Shown here one piece after another: positions 23,738-35,962 of a stretch of DNA of 64,000 bases. Numbering within the stretch: the first letter of the stretch is position 1; the number at the start of each line of letters is the position of its first letter. The notes beneath the pieces are model-generated. The model was not told where the DNA came from. It did not search any database and saw only the letters and a program-made list of their open reading frames with translations. The position numbers and the translations under genes are program-made. Origin of the DNA: Avena insularis (lineage: Eukaryota; Streptophyta; Magnoliopsida; Poales; Poaceae); the NCBI GenBank assembly GCA_023614405.1, contig CM042694.1:90999285-91063284 (forward strand). The letters are read 5' to 3'.

Positions 23738-26700
23738 CTAAGTAAAGAACTTTCTGAGGAGGTTTACATTCCATGGCCTCCCGACCTCCAGTTGGTCATC
23801 ACCTCGTATGTCGATGAGGTAGTAGGCATCATTGCCAAGGACTCGGCATATGGCGAACGACCCCTCCCATGGGGGGGGGGGGAGTTTGTGCATGCCCTTC
23901 TTGTCTTGGACCAGTCGTAGGACCAGGTCGCCTTCCTGGAAGGTGCGAGTTCGCACTCGGTGACTATGGTAGCGGCGGAGTCCTTGCTAGTATATGGTGG
24001 TGCGGGAGCGAGCCAGATCACGTGCCTCATCGAGTTGATCGATGCTGTCTTGGCGAGCAACCTCCTTGGCCGCCTCGACGTAGTTCGCGACTTGAGGTGA
24101 GTCATTCTCTAGGTCGGTTGGCATTACGGCCTCGGCGCCATACACCATGAAGAAGGGCGTGAACCCGATTGAGCGGTTGACGGAGGTGCGAATCCCCCAT
24201 ATCATAGAGGGGAGCTCATCGACCCAGCATCCTGGGGTGCGCTCGAGGGGCACCTGCAGTCGCGGCTTGAGCCCATGGAGGACGCTCTGGTTGGCCCGTT
24301 CTGCTTGGCCATTTGACTCCGGGTGAGCGACTGATGCGAGGTCGAGTCGGATGCCATGTTCTCATAGAATTCCAACATGGACCCCTTGGCAAAGTTGGTG
24401 CTGTTGTCTGTTATGATGCTGTGCGGGTAGCCGTACCGGTAGATGAGTTCGCATAGGAACTCGGTGGCCGTCTTCCCGTCGCACTTTTTTATCGGCTTGG
24501 CCTCGACCCATTTGGTGAACTTGTCGACTGCGACCAGGAGGTGAGTGAAGCCAGACGGGGCCTTTTTGAATGGGCCTACCATGTCCATGCCCCATACGGC
24601 GAATGGCCATGTTATGGGGATGGTCTTGAGCGCCGAGCCAGGGAGGTGCGTCTGATTGGCGTACTTCTGGCACCCGACGCATCGTTGGACGATGTTGGTG
24701 GCGTCGGCGTGTGCAGTGAGCCAGTAGAAACTGTGCCGCATAGCCTTGGCGACTAGCGACTTGGTGCCGGCGTGATGGCAGCAGTCGCTGGCGTGAATGT
24801 CCTGGAGGATTATGCGGTCTTCTTCTGGCTGTACGCAGCGCTGGAACACGCCGGACACGCTCCATTTGTGGAGCTCGCCGTTGATGATGACGAAGGATTT
24901 GCAGCAGCGCACGATCATTCGCGCCTCTGTCTCATTGCTCGGTAGGAGTTTGTGTTCCAGGAAGGCGACATATGGTGCTGTCCAGTCGCTAGGTTCCACA
25001 ACCATGGCGACTAAGTCCGGTTCTGGTTGAAGTGGGATCCCGACGTTGATCTCTTTTGGTGGGCTGACCGATGGTTTGTGGATGATGTCGAGGAAGACGC
25101 CTACTGGTGGCGCTTGTCGGGTCGATCCGATGCCGGAGAGGGCGTCTGCCTCCTTGTTTTTGCGCCTGTCAATCCACCCGACGGAGTAGCCGTCGAAGTG
25201 TCCCCCCAACTGGTCGACAGCTTGGCGGTACGCGATCATTGTTGGGGAGACGGCATCGCACGTCCCGGCGACTAGGTCGGAGTCGCCATAGCATCGTAGG
25301 CGGTTGACGTTCATCTCCTTAGCGGCTCTCATGCCGTGAAGGAGGGCCTCATATTCTGCCATGTTGTTGGTGCAGGGCTTGAAGTTGAGGTGGAGCACTT
25401 AGTGGAGCTTGTCTCCTTTGGGAGAGGTTAGGATGACCCTAGCCCCTGCGCCGTCGGCGTTCTTGGAGCCGTCAAAATGGATCCGCCAGTAGTGGAGGTA
25501 CGAGAGCTTCTCTAGCTGCTATGCTTCTTCCCAGTCTGCAAGGAAATCGGCCAGGGCTTGTGACTTGATCGCTTTGCGGGGCTCGTATTTGATGTTGTGG
25601 ACGCCGATTTCGATGGCCCACTTGGTGACTCGCCCGGTCGCCTCGTGATTGCGTATGATGTCCTGCAGGGGCGTGGAGGAGACCATCGTGATTGGGTGCT
25701 CCTATAAGTAGTGTGGGAGTCGCCGCTGTGCTCGGAATACCGCGTACACCAGTTTTTGGTATTACGGGTAGCGCTGTCATGAGTCCGTTAGGACTTTGCT
25801 GATGTAGTAGATGGGGCGCTGTATGGGGCGCTCCTTGCCCTCTTCCGGTCATTCGACGACCATCACGGCACTGATAACTCGAGTAGAGGCCGCGACGTAA
25901 ACGAGCATTGGCTCTTTGTCGAGTGGCGCGGCGAGTAGTGGTGCCGCGAGTAACACTTCTTTGAGCGCTTTGAGTGCGTCGTCAGCCTCCGCGTCCCATT
26001 GGAACATGGGGTTGTTGCGCATCAGGCGGTAGAGGGGCATTGCCTTCTCGCCTAGTCGGGGGATGAAGAGAGCGAGGGACGCGACTCGCCCTGCCAACTT
26101 ATGGACGTCGCGTAGGCACTCGGGTTTCCCGAGTCGCGCGATGGTGTCGATCTTGGTGGGGTTGGCTTTGATGCCTCGCTTGGAGACTACATAACCCAGG
26201 AGTTGTCCGGTGGGGACGCCGAAGGTGCATTTTCCGGGGTTCAGCTTGATGTTGTACCTCCGCAAGTTTGTGAAGGTTTCGGCAAGGTCGGCGAGCAGGT
26301 CGTCCTGGCGGGTGGATTTTACCACCACGTCATCGATGTAGACGTGAATGTTGCGGCCAATTTGGCTCGCTAGACACTCCTGCATGCACCTCTAGTATGT
26401 GGCGCCTGCGTTCTTGAGACCGAACGTCATGGCCGTGTAGCAGAATGCGCTGAATGGCGTAATGAACACCGTCTTCTCCTCGTCCTCGACCGCCATCTTG
26501 ATCTGGTTATAACCATAGTAAGCATCAAGAAAGCAAAGTGACTCTGATCCCGCGGTCGAGTCGATGATCTGATCGATGCGCGGTAGGACGAACTCCTCCT
26601 TCGGGCAGGCACTATTGAGGTTGGTCTAGTCAATGCACATTCTCCATGTGTTGTTCTTTTTTAGAACCAAGACTGGGCTTGCCAGCCACTTGGATTACTT

Positions 26701-26800
26701 GATTGGCCGGATGAAGCCTGCGGCTAGCAGGCGCTGAACTTCGTCGGTGATTGCCCGACGACGCTCTTAATTGAAGGGCCGTAGCGACTGCTTTACTGGT
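23738..26800 (-). pseudogene. Element C pol: reverse transcriptase, RNase H and integrase
   Basis: On the minus strand, RT is visible with NTWRMCID-like codons (about 26640-26670), SLCFLDAYYGYNQI and the catalytic box YIDD at 26329-26340. RNase H follows with FDGSKNADGAGA (about 25480), MAEYEALLHG (25334-25363) and YGDSDLVAG (about 25276-25296). Integrase has the His/Cys zinc motif (about 24660-24790, ending CVGCQ), the core with GMDMVGP (about 24580) and ITDNSTNF (about 24400), and a C-terminal domain with LPPPPWEGSFAI ending at the stop 23738. A frameshift near 24350 separates the core glutamate region from the preceding frame, and stops occur at about 25398, 25520, 25703 and 26393. Dead polyprotein. 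Confidence 0.88.
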
Positions 26801-27520
26801 CAAACTTTGGGGTCGGCGTTGAGTTTGTGCTCAGCGAGTTCCCTTGGGACACCTGGCATGTCAGATGGCTTCCATGCAAAGATGTCGCGGTTCTCACGGA
26901 AGAACCCGATGAGCGTGCTTTCCTATGCGGGGCTCATGTGTGCCCCAATGGTGACCGTCTGGCTGGAGTCGCCTGGGACGAGCTCGACGGTGCGGGTGTG
27001 CATGGTTGCCTCGAACGTGGAGTTCGTGGCGGTTGGTTTCTTCAGGATGGTGGGGTCGTCCTTGTTGATGTTGCCCGCGTATTTCGCGAGCTCCTCCGCG
27101 TGGTCGGTGAGCTCGGCACCTTTGTCCTCGCATTCCACGACCATGTCGGGGTCACCGTGGATGGTGATGATGCCGCTTGAGCCAGGGAGCTTCACCATGT
27201 TGTAGGCATAGTGTGGGGTCTCTATGAACTTTGCGAATGCCTGGCGGCCCAGGACGCAGTGGTAGGGGCTGTGGAAGTTCACCAGCTCGAACACGATCCT
27301 CTCCGTGCGGTAGTTTGCTGGAGTGCCGAAGGTAACTGGCAGCGTCACTTTCCCGACCGGGTACGCCTTCCGACCGGGGACGATGCCGTGGAAGGTCGTC
27401 AGTGTTGGCTCAATGGCTGCTTCTGGAGGTACAAGATGTTGATGGAGCTCCCACTGTCCATTAGTGTCTTGGGCAGCCAGTAGTCGGCCACCTTGGGCCT
27501 GACTACCAAGGCGACTCACC
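26801..27520 (-). pseudogene. Element C protease and linker to RT
   Basis: The active-site segment DSGSSINILY is readable on the minus strand at about 27420-27455, but in a different frame from the rest, so there is a frameshift. The remainder (27400-26923) has the usual gypsy pattern TTFHGIVPGRKAYPVGKV, YHCVLGRQAFAKFIETPHYA and LPGSSGIITIHGD. The linker to RT ends at a stop at about 26923. Confidence 0.8.
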
Positions 27521-27605
27521 CTGGATATTCGATCCTTGGCGCATGGTCCTGGCGACTCCAGGTGATGCTCTGCTCGGACCAGTTTAGGAAGCGAGGGATG
27601 TCGAC

Positions 27606-29545
27606 CTATGTCACCGCATTGAAGGCGACTATGCAGGCGAGCACCTTCTTCTCGCGCTTGGTGCCGAGTCCGGTGAAGGTGTGTAGCGAGCTGACGGCGG
27701 TGCCAAAGCCGTCGCCATTCCCGTTGTCCCGAGGTGGGTTGTTGTTGGGGTCCTCCCTTGCTCGTCTCGCCTTCTCAATCTCTTTGAGAGAGTGGCAACC
27801 GGCGGTGGTGTGGGTGGCGGGTTTTCCCTCCCTGATATGGTAGATGTAGGGCTGATTGAGCAGGGCGGCAGGGTCGAATTTTGGCCTCGTCGCATTGTTG
27901 GCGCGGTAGTTCCTGCTATCGCGGTAGTTTCCTCCATCGCGGCGGTAGTTCTTGGAGTCGCGCTGGCCGTAGCCAGCGTTGGCGACGAAGTCGAATCGCC
28001 CGTCCGTAAGGCGCTTGCCGGTGATGCGGGTGTTGCTGTAGTGCATGTCGCGTAGGCGCCCGCTGTCGTGGATGCTAGTGCGGCGTCTTCCTCCCGACTC
28101 GTCGTCGGAGTCTTGGTTGGGGTCCTCCTCCGCATAGCGCTTGGCGATCTCGAGGAGGTCGGGGATGTTGTCGAGCATCCGGTAGACCCTCTTGATCTTG
28201 GCGACCAGGGGTTCGTACCGGCACGCGTTCTTGAAACAGTGTATTGCCGTGTCTAGGTGGATGCCAGAGGCGTTTATCCATAGTTCTTGCCATCTTTGGA
28301 TCCAGCGGCGAGTCGACTCGCATTGTCCCTGGATGCATCGCTCTAGGTTCTCTATGGTGGTGGCGCGGGTGTAGGAGCCCTCGAAGTGCCTGACGAAGGT
28401 GTCCCGCATTTCTTCCCAGGAATCGATGCTGTCTGTGGGGAGCGTGTTGATCCACTGCCGGTTCGCACCCTCCATCATCAGGGGGAGGTAGCGAGCGGCG
28501 AGCAGGTCAGTGTGGCCTGCGATTCCCATTTCCATGAGGTATGTGTCCAGCCAGACAGCGGGGTCGTACGTCGGGTCGTACTTCTCGATCTCCTTGGGAG
28601 CCTTGAAGTTGGCGGGGTATTTTCCCCGCGAATCATGGGTCCGAAGCATTGCGGCCCGACTCGACTGAGCGAGCCTCTTGGTTCCGGGTCGCCGCGGTTG
28701 GTGAGGGTGTGCCTCAGGTCGTTGGGCTGGCGCAACCGCCACGCCTGGTTGTTGATGATGTTCATGCGGGCATCGATGGGCTGCCCATTGGCGGCGACCG
28801 TGTTATTCGCCGGTCGCGGCTCGTTGGTGGACAGTGCGGGATTGGCGGCCCGCGGTTGGTTCGCCAGGGGCTGCGGTGGTGCGCAAGTTAATGCATTGGC
28901 CACGGTAGGGTGGCCGCTTGATGCCGCCCTGCTTGCTGATGAGCGAGAGTACATCCGTCCCCGCGGGTCGACTCCTGCAGCTTGTTGCTCGACGGCCCTG
29001 ATGAGTAGGGCCTTGGCGTACTGGATCTGTAGCGCACCATCACCTTGGACATCGAGGTTGGTGATTGCGGCGTCGGCCGCGACGATGTTGTCCATTAGGG
29101 TGGAGTATAATAGTAGCCCGTTGGCGTCACGGGCTTGAGGCGAGATGATGATCCGCGGTTGGTCCGACGGGGGCGCACGACCCATGGGTGATGGAGGGGC
29201 TCCGGTTGCTGGCGCACCGGGTGGTGGTCTCGCGGGGTTGCTTCCGCCTGGCGGCGCGTTCTCGCAGTATTCGCGCTCGGCGGCGCGTGCAGGGTCGCTC
29301 TCGTCGTTGAAGTTCAGGACGCGGCCCTGGACGTTGGAGTTCAGGCGGGACCTAATGCGGCGCTAGTGATAGAGCGACAGCTCCCGCGCCGTCTCTCGTT
29401 CGAGGCGGTATTTCTTGCTCTCGGCGAGTTCGTTGTGTTGCGCCTCCACGAGTCGCAGGCGGGCTTGCTCCACCTCCGTGGCCGTCGTAGTCGACGGGAT
29501 CAGCGTGGCGAATGGATCTGGCGGGGCGGCCGTGTTGCCCGCCAT
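27606..29545 (-). pseudogene. Element C gag
   Basis: Starts with ATG at 29545 (AGNTAAPPDPFATLIPS), is interrupted by a stop at about 29363, runs through a Pro/Ala/Asn-rich region (29185-28650), then the conserved gag core: YDPTYDPAVWLDTYLMEM, RYLPLMMEGANRQWINTLP, SWEEMRDTFVRHFEGSYTR and LLEIAKRYAEED. It ends with a basic Arg/Asn/Tyr-rich region and HTTAGCHSLKEIE before the stop at 27606. The frame changes between about 28640 and 28740. Typical Tat-lineage gag with RNA-binding basic tail. Confidence 0.85.
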
Positions 29546-30102
29546 GTAGATTGCGTTGAAGTGATTGGATCTGGCGCGAAAATCCTCGGGGGACTCCGAG
29601 CCTGAATCGGAGTCGAGGATCCCAGGATGGAGGAGTCCTCAAAGTCCTCGGGTTTGGAGACTCGCGTAATGGAGTCCTCTCGTGATGCGGCAGTGATGGA
29701 TCCGTCGACCGAGGCAGGGGTCACGGAGTCGGCGTCGTCATTGGTGGCGGTGTTAGTCTCGACCGCGTCGCTGGAGGCCGAGTCGTACTTGGTGACGAGG
29801 CTCCTGATGGAGCAGACCTGCTCCTCCGAAAGCAGATCGCGGTGTGGCGGCGATCTGCCGATGATCACCATTGCAGCTGCATCGATCGCGCCGGTGAAGC
29901 TGACGAAGAGGTTGATGGAGCCAACCGACATCACCACGCCGTGAGTGACCGGACGTGACGCCGGGATGTAGCTGTTGGTCAGGATCTGTAAGATCCCGCC
30001 GGTGGCGATCATGCGACCGGTGGCAAGCGGCCGATCGATTAGCGAGTAGGGTCTCGCTGCAGAACTCAGGCCAGTCCCGCTATGCCCCACGGTGGGCTCC
30101 AC
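29546..30102 (-). other. Element C leader with primer-site position
   Basis: Between the 5' LTR (ends at 30103) and the gag ATG. The sequence right after the LTR on the minus strand is GTGGAGCCCACCGTGGGGC, where the primer-binding site should be; I cannot assign it to a tRNA. A minus-strand frame stays open through most of the leader (30207-29500), which may be an N-terminal extension of gag or chance. Confidence 0.55.
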
Positions 30103-30303
30103 TATCGTGGAAATGGCCACGGCAGTCACTGCCACTAGCAGCGATTGAGTGTTTCGTGAGGAAGAGTTGGCGGCCATCTGTGGTGCGAGATGGGGGAGGA
30201 TGCACATGGGTTTACCCAGGTTCGGCCCCCCGGAGGGTAAAGACCTACTCCTGCTAGATTAGATTATTGGAGAGCGAGTTACAGGGGTGGCGAGCTCGGC
30301 AAC
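30103..30303 (-). repeat. 5' LTR of element C, inner part
   Basis: Homologous to 14063-14263 of the 3' LTR. The inner end is TATCGTGG instead of TGTCGTGG, a point change at the terminal dinucleotide. Interrupted at 30303 by element D. Confidence 0.88.
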
Positions 30304-31913
30304 TGATACATTGCAAATGTATCTATAATTTTTGATGTTCCATGCTTGGTTTTATCCACTTTCTTGTGTTTTGTTCCAACTTTGGAGTACTTTTCATATG
30401 ATTTCTTGGACTAACCTATTAACAAGAGCCACAGTGGCAGCTGCCTGTTTTCTGCTGTTTTTGGTTCCAGGAAAGTCAGAAAATGAATATTCTCGGAATT
30501 GGACGGGACAAAAGCCAAAGTGCCTATTTTTCCGGAAGTGATCAAGTGCCAGAATACGAGACGGAGAAGGGCTAGGGAGCCACCACACCACCTGGCCACG
30601 CGGCCAGGCCTGGCCCGCGCCAGGGGGCGGTGTGGCCGCTCCCGGCACCCCCTCGGCCTCTCCTTCCGACTATATATTACCCTCGGGACGAAAACCCTAA
30701 GGGCCCGATCAAAATCCAAAAGAGTGCAGAGCGTCATATCCATCCCTAGATCGGGAGGGATCAAGCTCTTCCGGCACCTGCCGAGAGGGAATTCACCACA
30801 GGCCTTCTTCATCACCATGCAAGCCTCCGGTGTGATGCGTGAGTAGTTCATCCTTGGACTACGGATCCATGTAGTAACTAGATGGCTGGTTCTCCTCCTT
30901 TGTGCTTTCATGTCTAGATCTTGTGAGCTCCGTTCATGATCAAGTTCATCTATTTGTAATTCTGCATGTTGTGTTTGCGGGGATCCAATGGATATTGAGA
31001 TGCTATTTTAGATTGATTATTGAGTCTATCATGTCTTTGTTATTTGTGATCTTGCATGCTTTCTGTTGTTAGTAGCTATCTTGGCCAAGTAGATGCTAGC
31101 AACTCCAAGGGTTAGTATTTATGCTCGATAGTGGGTTTATGCCTCTGGTAATCTAGGGAAGTGACAGAAATCTCTAAGGTACTAGATGTGCTATTGCTAC
31201 TAGGGAGAAAACAATAATCCTTTGTTCATATAACAATCGTATTGTTTACTTTACACGCAGTTTGTAAAGCAATAATCTGTTGCTTGTAACTTAATACTGG
31301 AGGGGGTTCAGATGATAACCTGAAGGTGGATTATTAGTCATAGATGCAGTTGGATGGCGGTCTATGTATTATGTTGTAATGCCCAATCAAGTCTCAAAGG
31401 AGTCAAGATGATTAGTATATGCATGTATTGCTTCCTCGGTGTTTGTTAATTGCCCCGCTATAATTTGTTCATCCAGCATGTTATTTATCTAAGGAGAGCC
31501 ACCTCTAGTGAACTATGGATCCCGGTCCTTTTCTTTACATACAATCTACAACTATTTACTTCTTTGTGTTTACTTTTAGAAAACTTTTACTTCTTTCCAT
31601 TCGATACGTTTAATCCTTTGTTTTTCGCAAAACACGGTGAGATTGACAACCTCATCGCAAGTTGGGGACAAAGTTCTGTGGTTGTGTTGTGCAGGTCTCC
31701 ACGTTGCTACTAGCACCGTAGTGCATCGCCAAAGCTCAGCTAGTAACACCTTTGGGGTGTTTCCTTGCTCCTACTTGTTCGATTAAACCTTGGTTTCATA
31801 AATGAGGAAAACTTGCTGCTGTGCTCATTGTACCTTCCTCCTGGGGTTCCCAACGAGCTCTACATCAACACCGCCATCAAGCAATTTTCTGGGCGCCGTG
31901 CATTGAGCCATCA
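30304..31913 (+). repeat. 5' LTR of element D (1610 bp)
   Basis: Starts TGATACATTGC; ends GAGCCATCA. TATA-like TATATATT at 30671-30678. Small indels and substitutions separate it from the 3' LTR. Confidence 0.85.
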
Positions 31914-31955
31914 AGCGATTTTAAGGCGCCATGTCTTGGGAGTCAAGGACATCTT
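31914..31955 (+). other. Primer-binding-site region of element D
   Basis: AAGGCGCCATGTCTTGGGAG just inside the LTR resembles the Athila primer site complementary to tRNA-Asp (TGGCGCCGTTGCCGGGGA as I recall it) with several mismatches. Element E has a better match at the same place. Confidence 0.45.
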
Positions 31956-32173
31956 CACAAGGGGAGTCCCTCATAACCAATCTCTTTACTTTGTTGTTTT
32001 TGTTTTGCTTCGTTTCTTTTTTCTTTGTTTGTTTGTTTTGTTCTTCAAAAACACAAAAAAATTAGTTTTACTAGTTTGCTTTCTTATTTAAAACCCCCAA
32101 AAAAATTTAGTTCCTACTCTAGTTGTTATTTTCGTTGGTCTATTATTGTCTTGCTTTATCATGCTTGTTGTTA

Positions 32174-33226
32174 ATGGTTGGTTTCTTTGAAACCAAATCT
32201 TATTGGCAAGGTGGGTTCACGGAAGATCAAAAATATTATTATAAGGAACACCGCTTGTCACAAAAAGGGAAACACTTATGGGAACTACTTGATAAATTGT
32301 ATACCATTGCTAGAAACGTGTGCTCTACTTATAATGTTAATTATTGCTGTGATAAATCTTGTTGCAGCAAGAGGTATAAATACCTCCCTTTTCAATGTGA
32401 GTATAATGATAATGATACCATATCTTATTATGCTAAAGGAATTTATGACTTTTATGATGCGGAACAAATTGAAGAATTTATTGCTTGGAAGGGTGCTTTT
32501 GAACTTGCTAGTTTACTTGAAAATATTGATGATTCACCTTACAAATATGAGGTTTATGGTATACTTAAATTTTGCTTTGATAATTACAAGGATGAAAATG
32601 GCTATATTCTTGAATATTTTAATAGATTTTTTCCACAAATGGAAGAAACTATTGCCTTGCAGGATCCTATGGAAGTAGAAATTGATGAACCTGAAATCTC
32701 ATTAGATGAAAAAGACGAGGAGAGTGATGAAAAAAAGGAGGAAGAATGGATTAGCTACCCATGCCTACCTTCTAATGAGAGTAACTCTTTATCCCTTACA
32801 TTATTTGATTGCCCCCCATGCTTACCAAAGGAGGACGAATGTCATGTTCCTGAGGATTCTTTTGAAAATGTTTATAATAAAGCTCTAGTGTTTGTAGATC
32901 ATGAAAAGCATGCTTTATGTGATAGTTATATTGTTGAGTTTATTCATGAGGCTACTGAAAACTATTATGAGATAGGAAAATATGGTTGTAGAAGTTTTTA
33001 TGGTAATGAAACACCTCTCTATGTGCTGAAAGTTTTAAAGTTGCTCTTGTTTTATCTACCCATTCTTGTTACTATGTGCTTCTTTGATTTATTTTCTTAC
33101 AAGATTCCTATGCATAGGAAGTGGGTTAGACTTAAATGTGTTTTGAATTTGCTTCTTGATGCTCTCTTTTACTTCAATTCATATTTCTTGTGTGAGCATC
33201 TTCTCAAACTATCATGCCTAACTTAA
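32174..33226 (+). CDS. Hypothetical protein of Athila-like element D (350 aa)
   Basis: One of the two long uninterrupted frames in the window. It opens MVGFFETKSYWQGGFTEDQK from the ATG at 32174; the frame is open further upstream but without a better ATG. Residues 50-75 are Cys-rich (C50, C58, C59, C63, C64, C75). Residues 166-191 are strongly acidic. Two hydrophobic stretches lie at about 282-305 and 320-340, so a membrane-associated C-terminus is possible. It occupies the place where element E has gag-protease, and ends at the same conserved CCTAACTTAAAGGCG sequence. I recognise it only as the type of anonymous ORF found in Triticeae Athila-like elements; neither gag nor RT motifs are present. 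An envelope-like role is conceivable but unproven. Confidence 0.65.
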   Translation: MVGFFETKSYWQGGFTEDQKYYYKEHRLSQKGKHLWELLDKLYTIARNVCSTYNVNYCCDKSCCSKRYKYLPFQCEYNDNDTISYYAKGIYDFYDAEQIEEFIAWKGAFELASLLENIDDSPYKYEVYGILKFCFDNYKDENGYILEYFNRFFPQMEETIALQDPMEVEIDEPEISLDEKDEESDEKKEEEWISYPCLPSNESNSLSLTLFDCPPCLPKEDECHVPEDSFENVYNKALVFVDHEKHALCDSYIVEFIHEATENYYEIGKYGCRSFYGNETPLYVLKVLKLLLFYLPILVTMCFFDLFSYKIPMHRKWVRLKCVLNLLLDALFYFNSYFLCEHLLKLSCLT

Positions 33227-35962
33227 AGGCGTTAAAGAAAAGTACTTATTGGGAGATAACCCAAAAGTTTTAAATGAGTCTTGGAAGTTATTACTTCAGT
33301 AATAAGCGCTCCTTATACTTTTTATTTGCTTTTTGTGCCAAGAGTAACCTCTAATGAGAGAGAAGTAATGATTGGGAAAGTTGCTGTCCCGAAACAGATT
33401 TTCGTGCTTCACCGTAAACATTCGTGTAAAATCTCTGAACGTCTTTTTGAGGCGTCAATTTTTGTGCTTCTGCCCCAGGTTGTTATCTAACTTTTGTTAG
33501 TTCAACACTTTTTGATTTGAGCAACAGAAGTTCTTCTAAAAAATTCACCTTTACCTGCTGGTCTGTTTTGACAGATTTCTGCCATTTTCTGCATTTGCTT
33601 CTTGTTGGTTCCTTCTTGAGTTCTTTTGGGGAATTGAGCTTTTTGCGGGAAGTGCTACAGCAGCTAGTGTTCTAATGGAAGTTTATTTGGTGTTAGAACT
33701 GAACCTTAGGACTTATTTATCTTGAGTGCACTAATGTTGCTAATAAAGATTGTGAAAAGGAAAATTTTCAGGTGTATGGAAGGAATGAGTAATGAGATGA
33801 AGGATGGACTAAAGCTCAAGCTTGGGGATGCCACGCTTGTCACCCCAAGAAATATCCAAGAAGTACAAGCGTCAAAGATTGGGGATGCCCAAGGCATCCC
33901 CCTCTTCATCAATAAAAATTCCAGGTTTCTTCCAAACGCTTCATTTTTATTGTTTCATGCACAGTTGTGTTGTTCTTGGAGCGTCTTCTTTTTTGTTTTT
34001 GTTTTGGTATTTCGTTTGCTTAGTTTTCTGAATAAATTGGGTGGACCCCCTCTTTCATACATTGGTTTGCAAATAGTTTGGTTTGGTTTGGAAAAGAGTA
34101 GGAAAGTTCATGCTTATGTGGTAAAAAGAGCTCGTTTTTGACTGTGGCCTATGCTTTGTCAAGCCATGCTTGATTTTGTTTTGGCTTTATGCTTAGTATT
34201 CTTTGCTGTAGCATGACTTGTTATAAACAATTGAGATTGCTTAATGTGCCTTGGATGAATCATGCGTTGTTTTAGAAAATTAAGGCATAGTATAGTGGTA
34301 TTCTCCTTTGATGCTTTATTTGGGTTGACTTGGCGCATGCTCACACCATGTTATGACTATCCAAAGTCACCATAGCCTTTCTGATCCTTTAGTTTTCAAC
34401 TTGTAGTATCCCTTTATGCTTTGATCAATGATGTTTTGTCGCTCTGCATGATTATGGCCATTATTGGTCTCTTAGTTTGTCGCTCCCAGTCTTTTGCTAG
34501 CCTCCACAACAAAGTATGAGTTCCACTCATGCATCCAACTCCCTAAACCAAGTTATTCCAAAGAGTCCACCATACCTACCTACTAGCTTATGCTATTCCA
34601 AGTATATTCATGCTTTTGTTTACCTTCCAAATTAAACTTGTTATGAGAAAACTAGTGATTAAAGCTCTCACGAACTTGATGGCACACTTTACTTTATTTG
34701 CCCTTAATAAACTTGAACCATTGTATCTTCTATGTTGTATATGATTGCACTTATTTTTTGGGAATTAGCAGAACCATGCTTTCATGGGGAACACTTTCAA
34801 CATTGCACTTGGTACTTGTACCTAGTTGATATCATGCTCTTTTGTATATGGTTGTCGTCGGTGTGAAATGAAAGGGGAGCTTGTAAGTCCATGGAGTTAT
34901 GTATATGTGTTAGAGAAACGCCTGGCCCGCTGGTCTAATCCATGCTGACATGGTGGAAACCTGCAGCGTAACCATAATGAGCTGTCTATGAAGCATTCTT
35001 CTTATAAAAAAAGAGTCCTATATTGAGAAAAAAAAGAAAAAGAAAAAAAAGAGATACTATGAAAAGAGGAAAGAGAGAAAAAAGCACCATATTCCCATGG
35101 TAAATAAGAAGAATGCTGAGATGCTCGTTGTCTTCTTGCCTTGTCATTTTGACATGGGGATTCCTCCATATCATCGGGCAAGGGGTACCCCGTTGGCTGT
35201 TCTCAATGATACACATGTACTTACAATGACAAGAACTTACCGGTGACTAAACTTGAGTAGCATGAGGAGCGGCCCTCGTATACAAGGGACATGAGATTTC
35301 TGACTTATATTTCGTCAAGCATGTACACCATAGTTTGTTCACTTTAACCTTAATCACTTCAAGATGCTTATGATAGGGCAATGAGAGCTGAAAGCTATAA
35401 GTACCATAATTTTTGGAAGCTCTTTATGAGACTTGAATCCCTACTTCCTTTTACAAAAGGCCTTTATTCCACCATTATATTGAGTCTCCATCTTTTATCT
35501 TTATGCGCCTACTTTGAGAGCATAGTGGCCATTCTTAGTTCTATGTGCATTGTCCCAAGACTAGTTGATTGATGCATACTTTGATATTGCTTGTTTTAAA
35601 CTATTGTATCTAGTCACTCTTATGAACTTTGAAAGTGTCCTATGCATTTATATTTGCTACTCTATGAGGGACAAGCTGAATACTATTATGCTATGTTTTC
35701 TTTATGTGAACCAAACAAACGTCTTGCAAAGCATTGTTATTCATGAATCTTTTGTTTGTGCCTTTTCATGTTGCATCATAGTTTCTTTGCTTATTGCTAG
35801 AACTTTGTCTTTCATGTTATGATTGAAGTACTATGATCCCAGATTTGAATGTTTTGCAAATACTTTGATCAAGTCTTTGATGGTGCATGTCACCTCAAAA
35901 ATTATCCTTTCTTTTTATCACTTACCTACTCGAGGACGAGCAGGAGTTAAGCTTGGGGATGT
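33227..35962 (+). other. Non-coding 3' region of element D, with polypurine tract
   Basis: About 2.7 kb without a supported gene. Its first 1.8 kb is the inverted homologue of 39886-41822 in element E. It contains an A-rich stretch (35008-35080) and ends in AGCTTGGGGATGT (35950-35962), the purine tract directly before the 3' LTR. Small open frames here are not conserved in length with E and I do not call them genes. Confidence 0.7.

Noticed and set aside
28386..29138. 250-codon + strand frame opposite element C gag
   Set aside because: Shadow of the GC-rich gag on the other strand; the minus-strand gag motifs are unambiguous.
29500..30207. 235-codon minus-strand frame as a separate gene
   Set aside because: It starts inside the 5' LTR and spans the leader; at most a gag extension. 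Kept only as leader.
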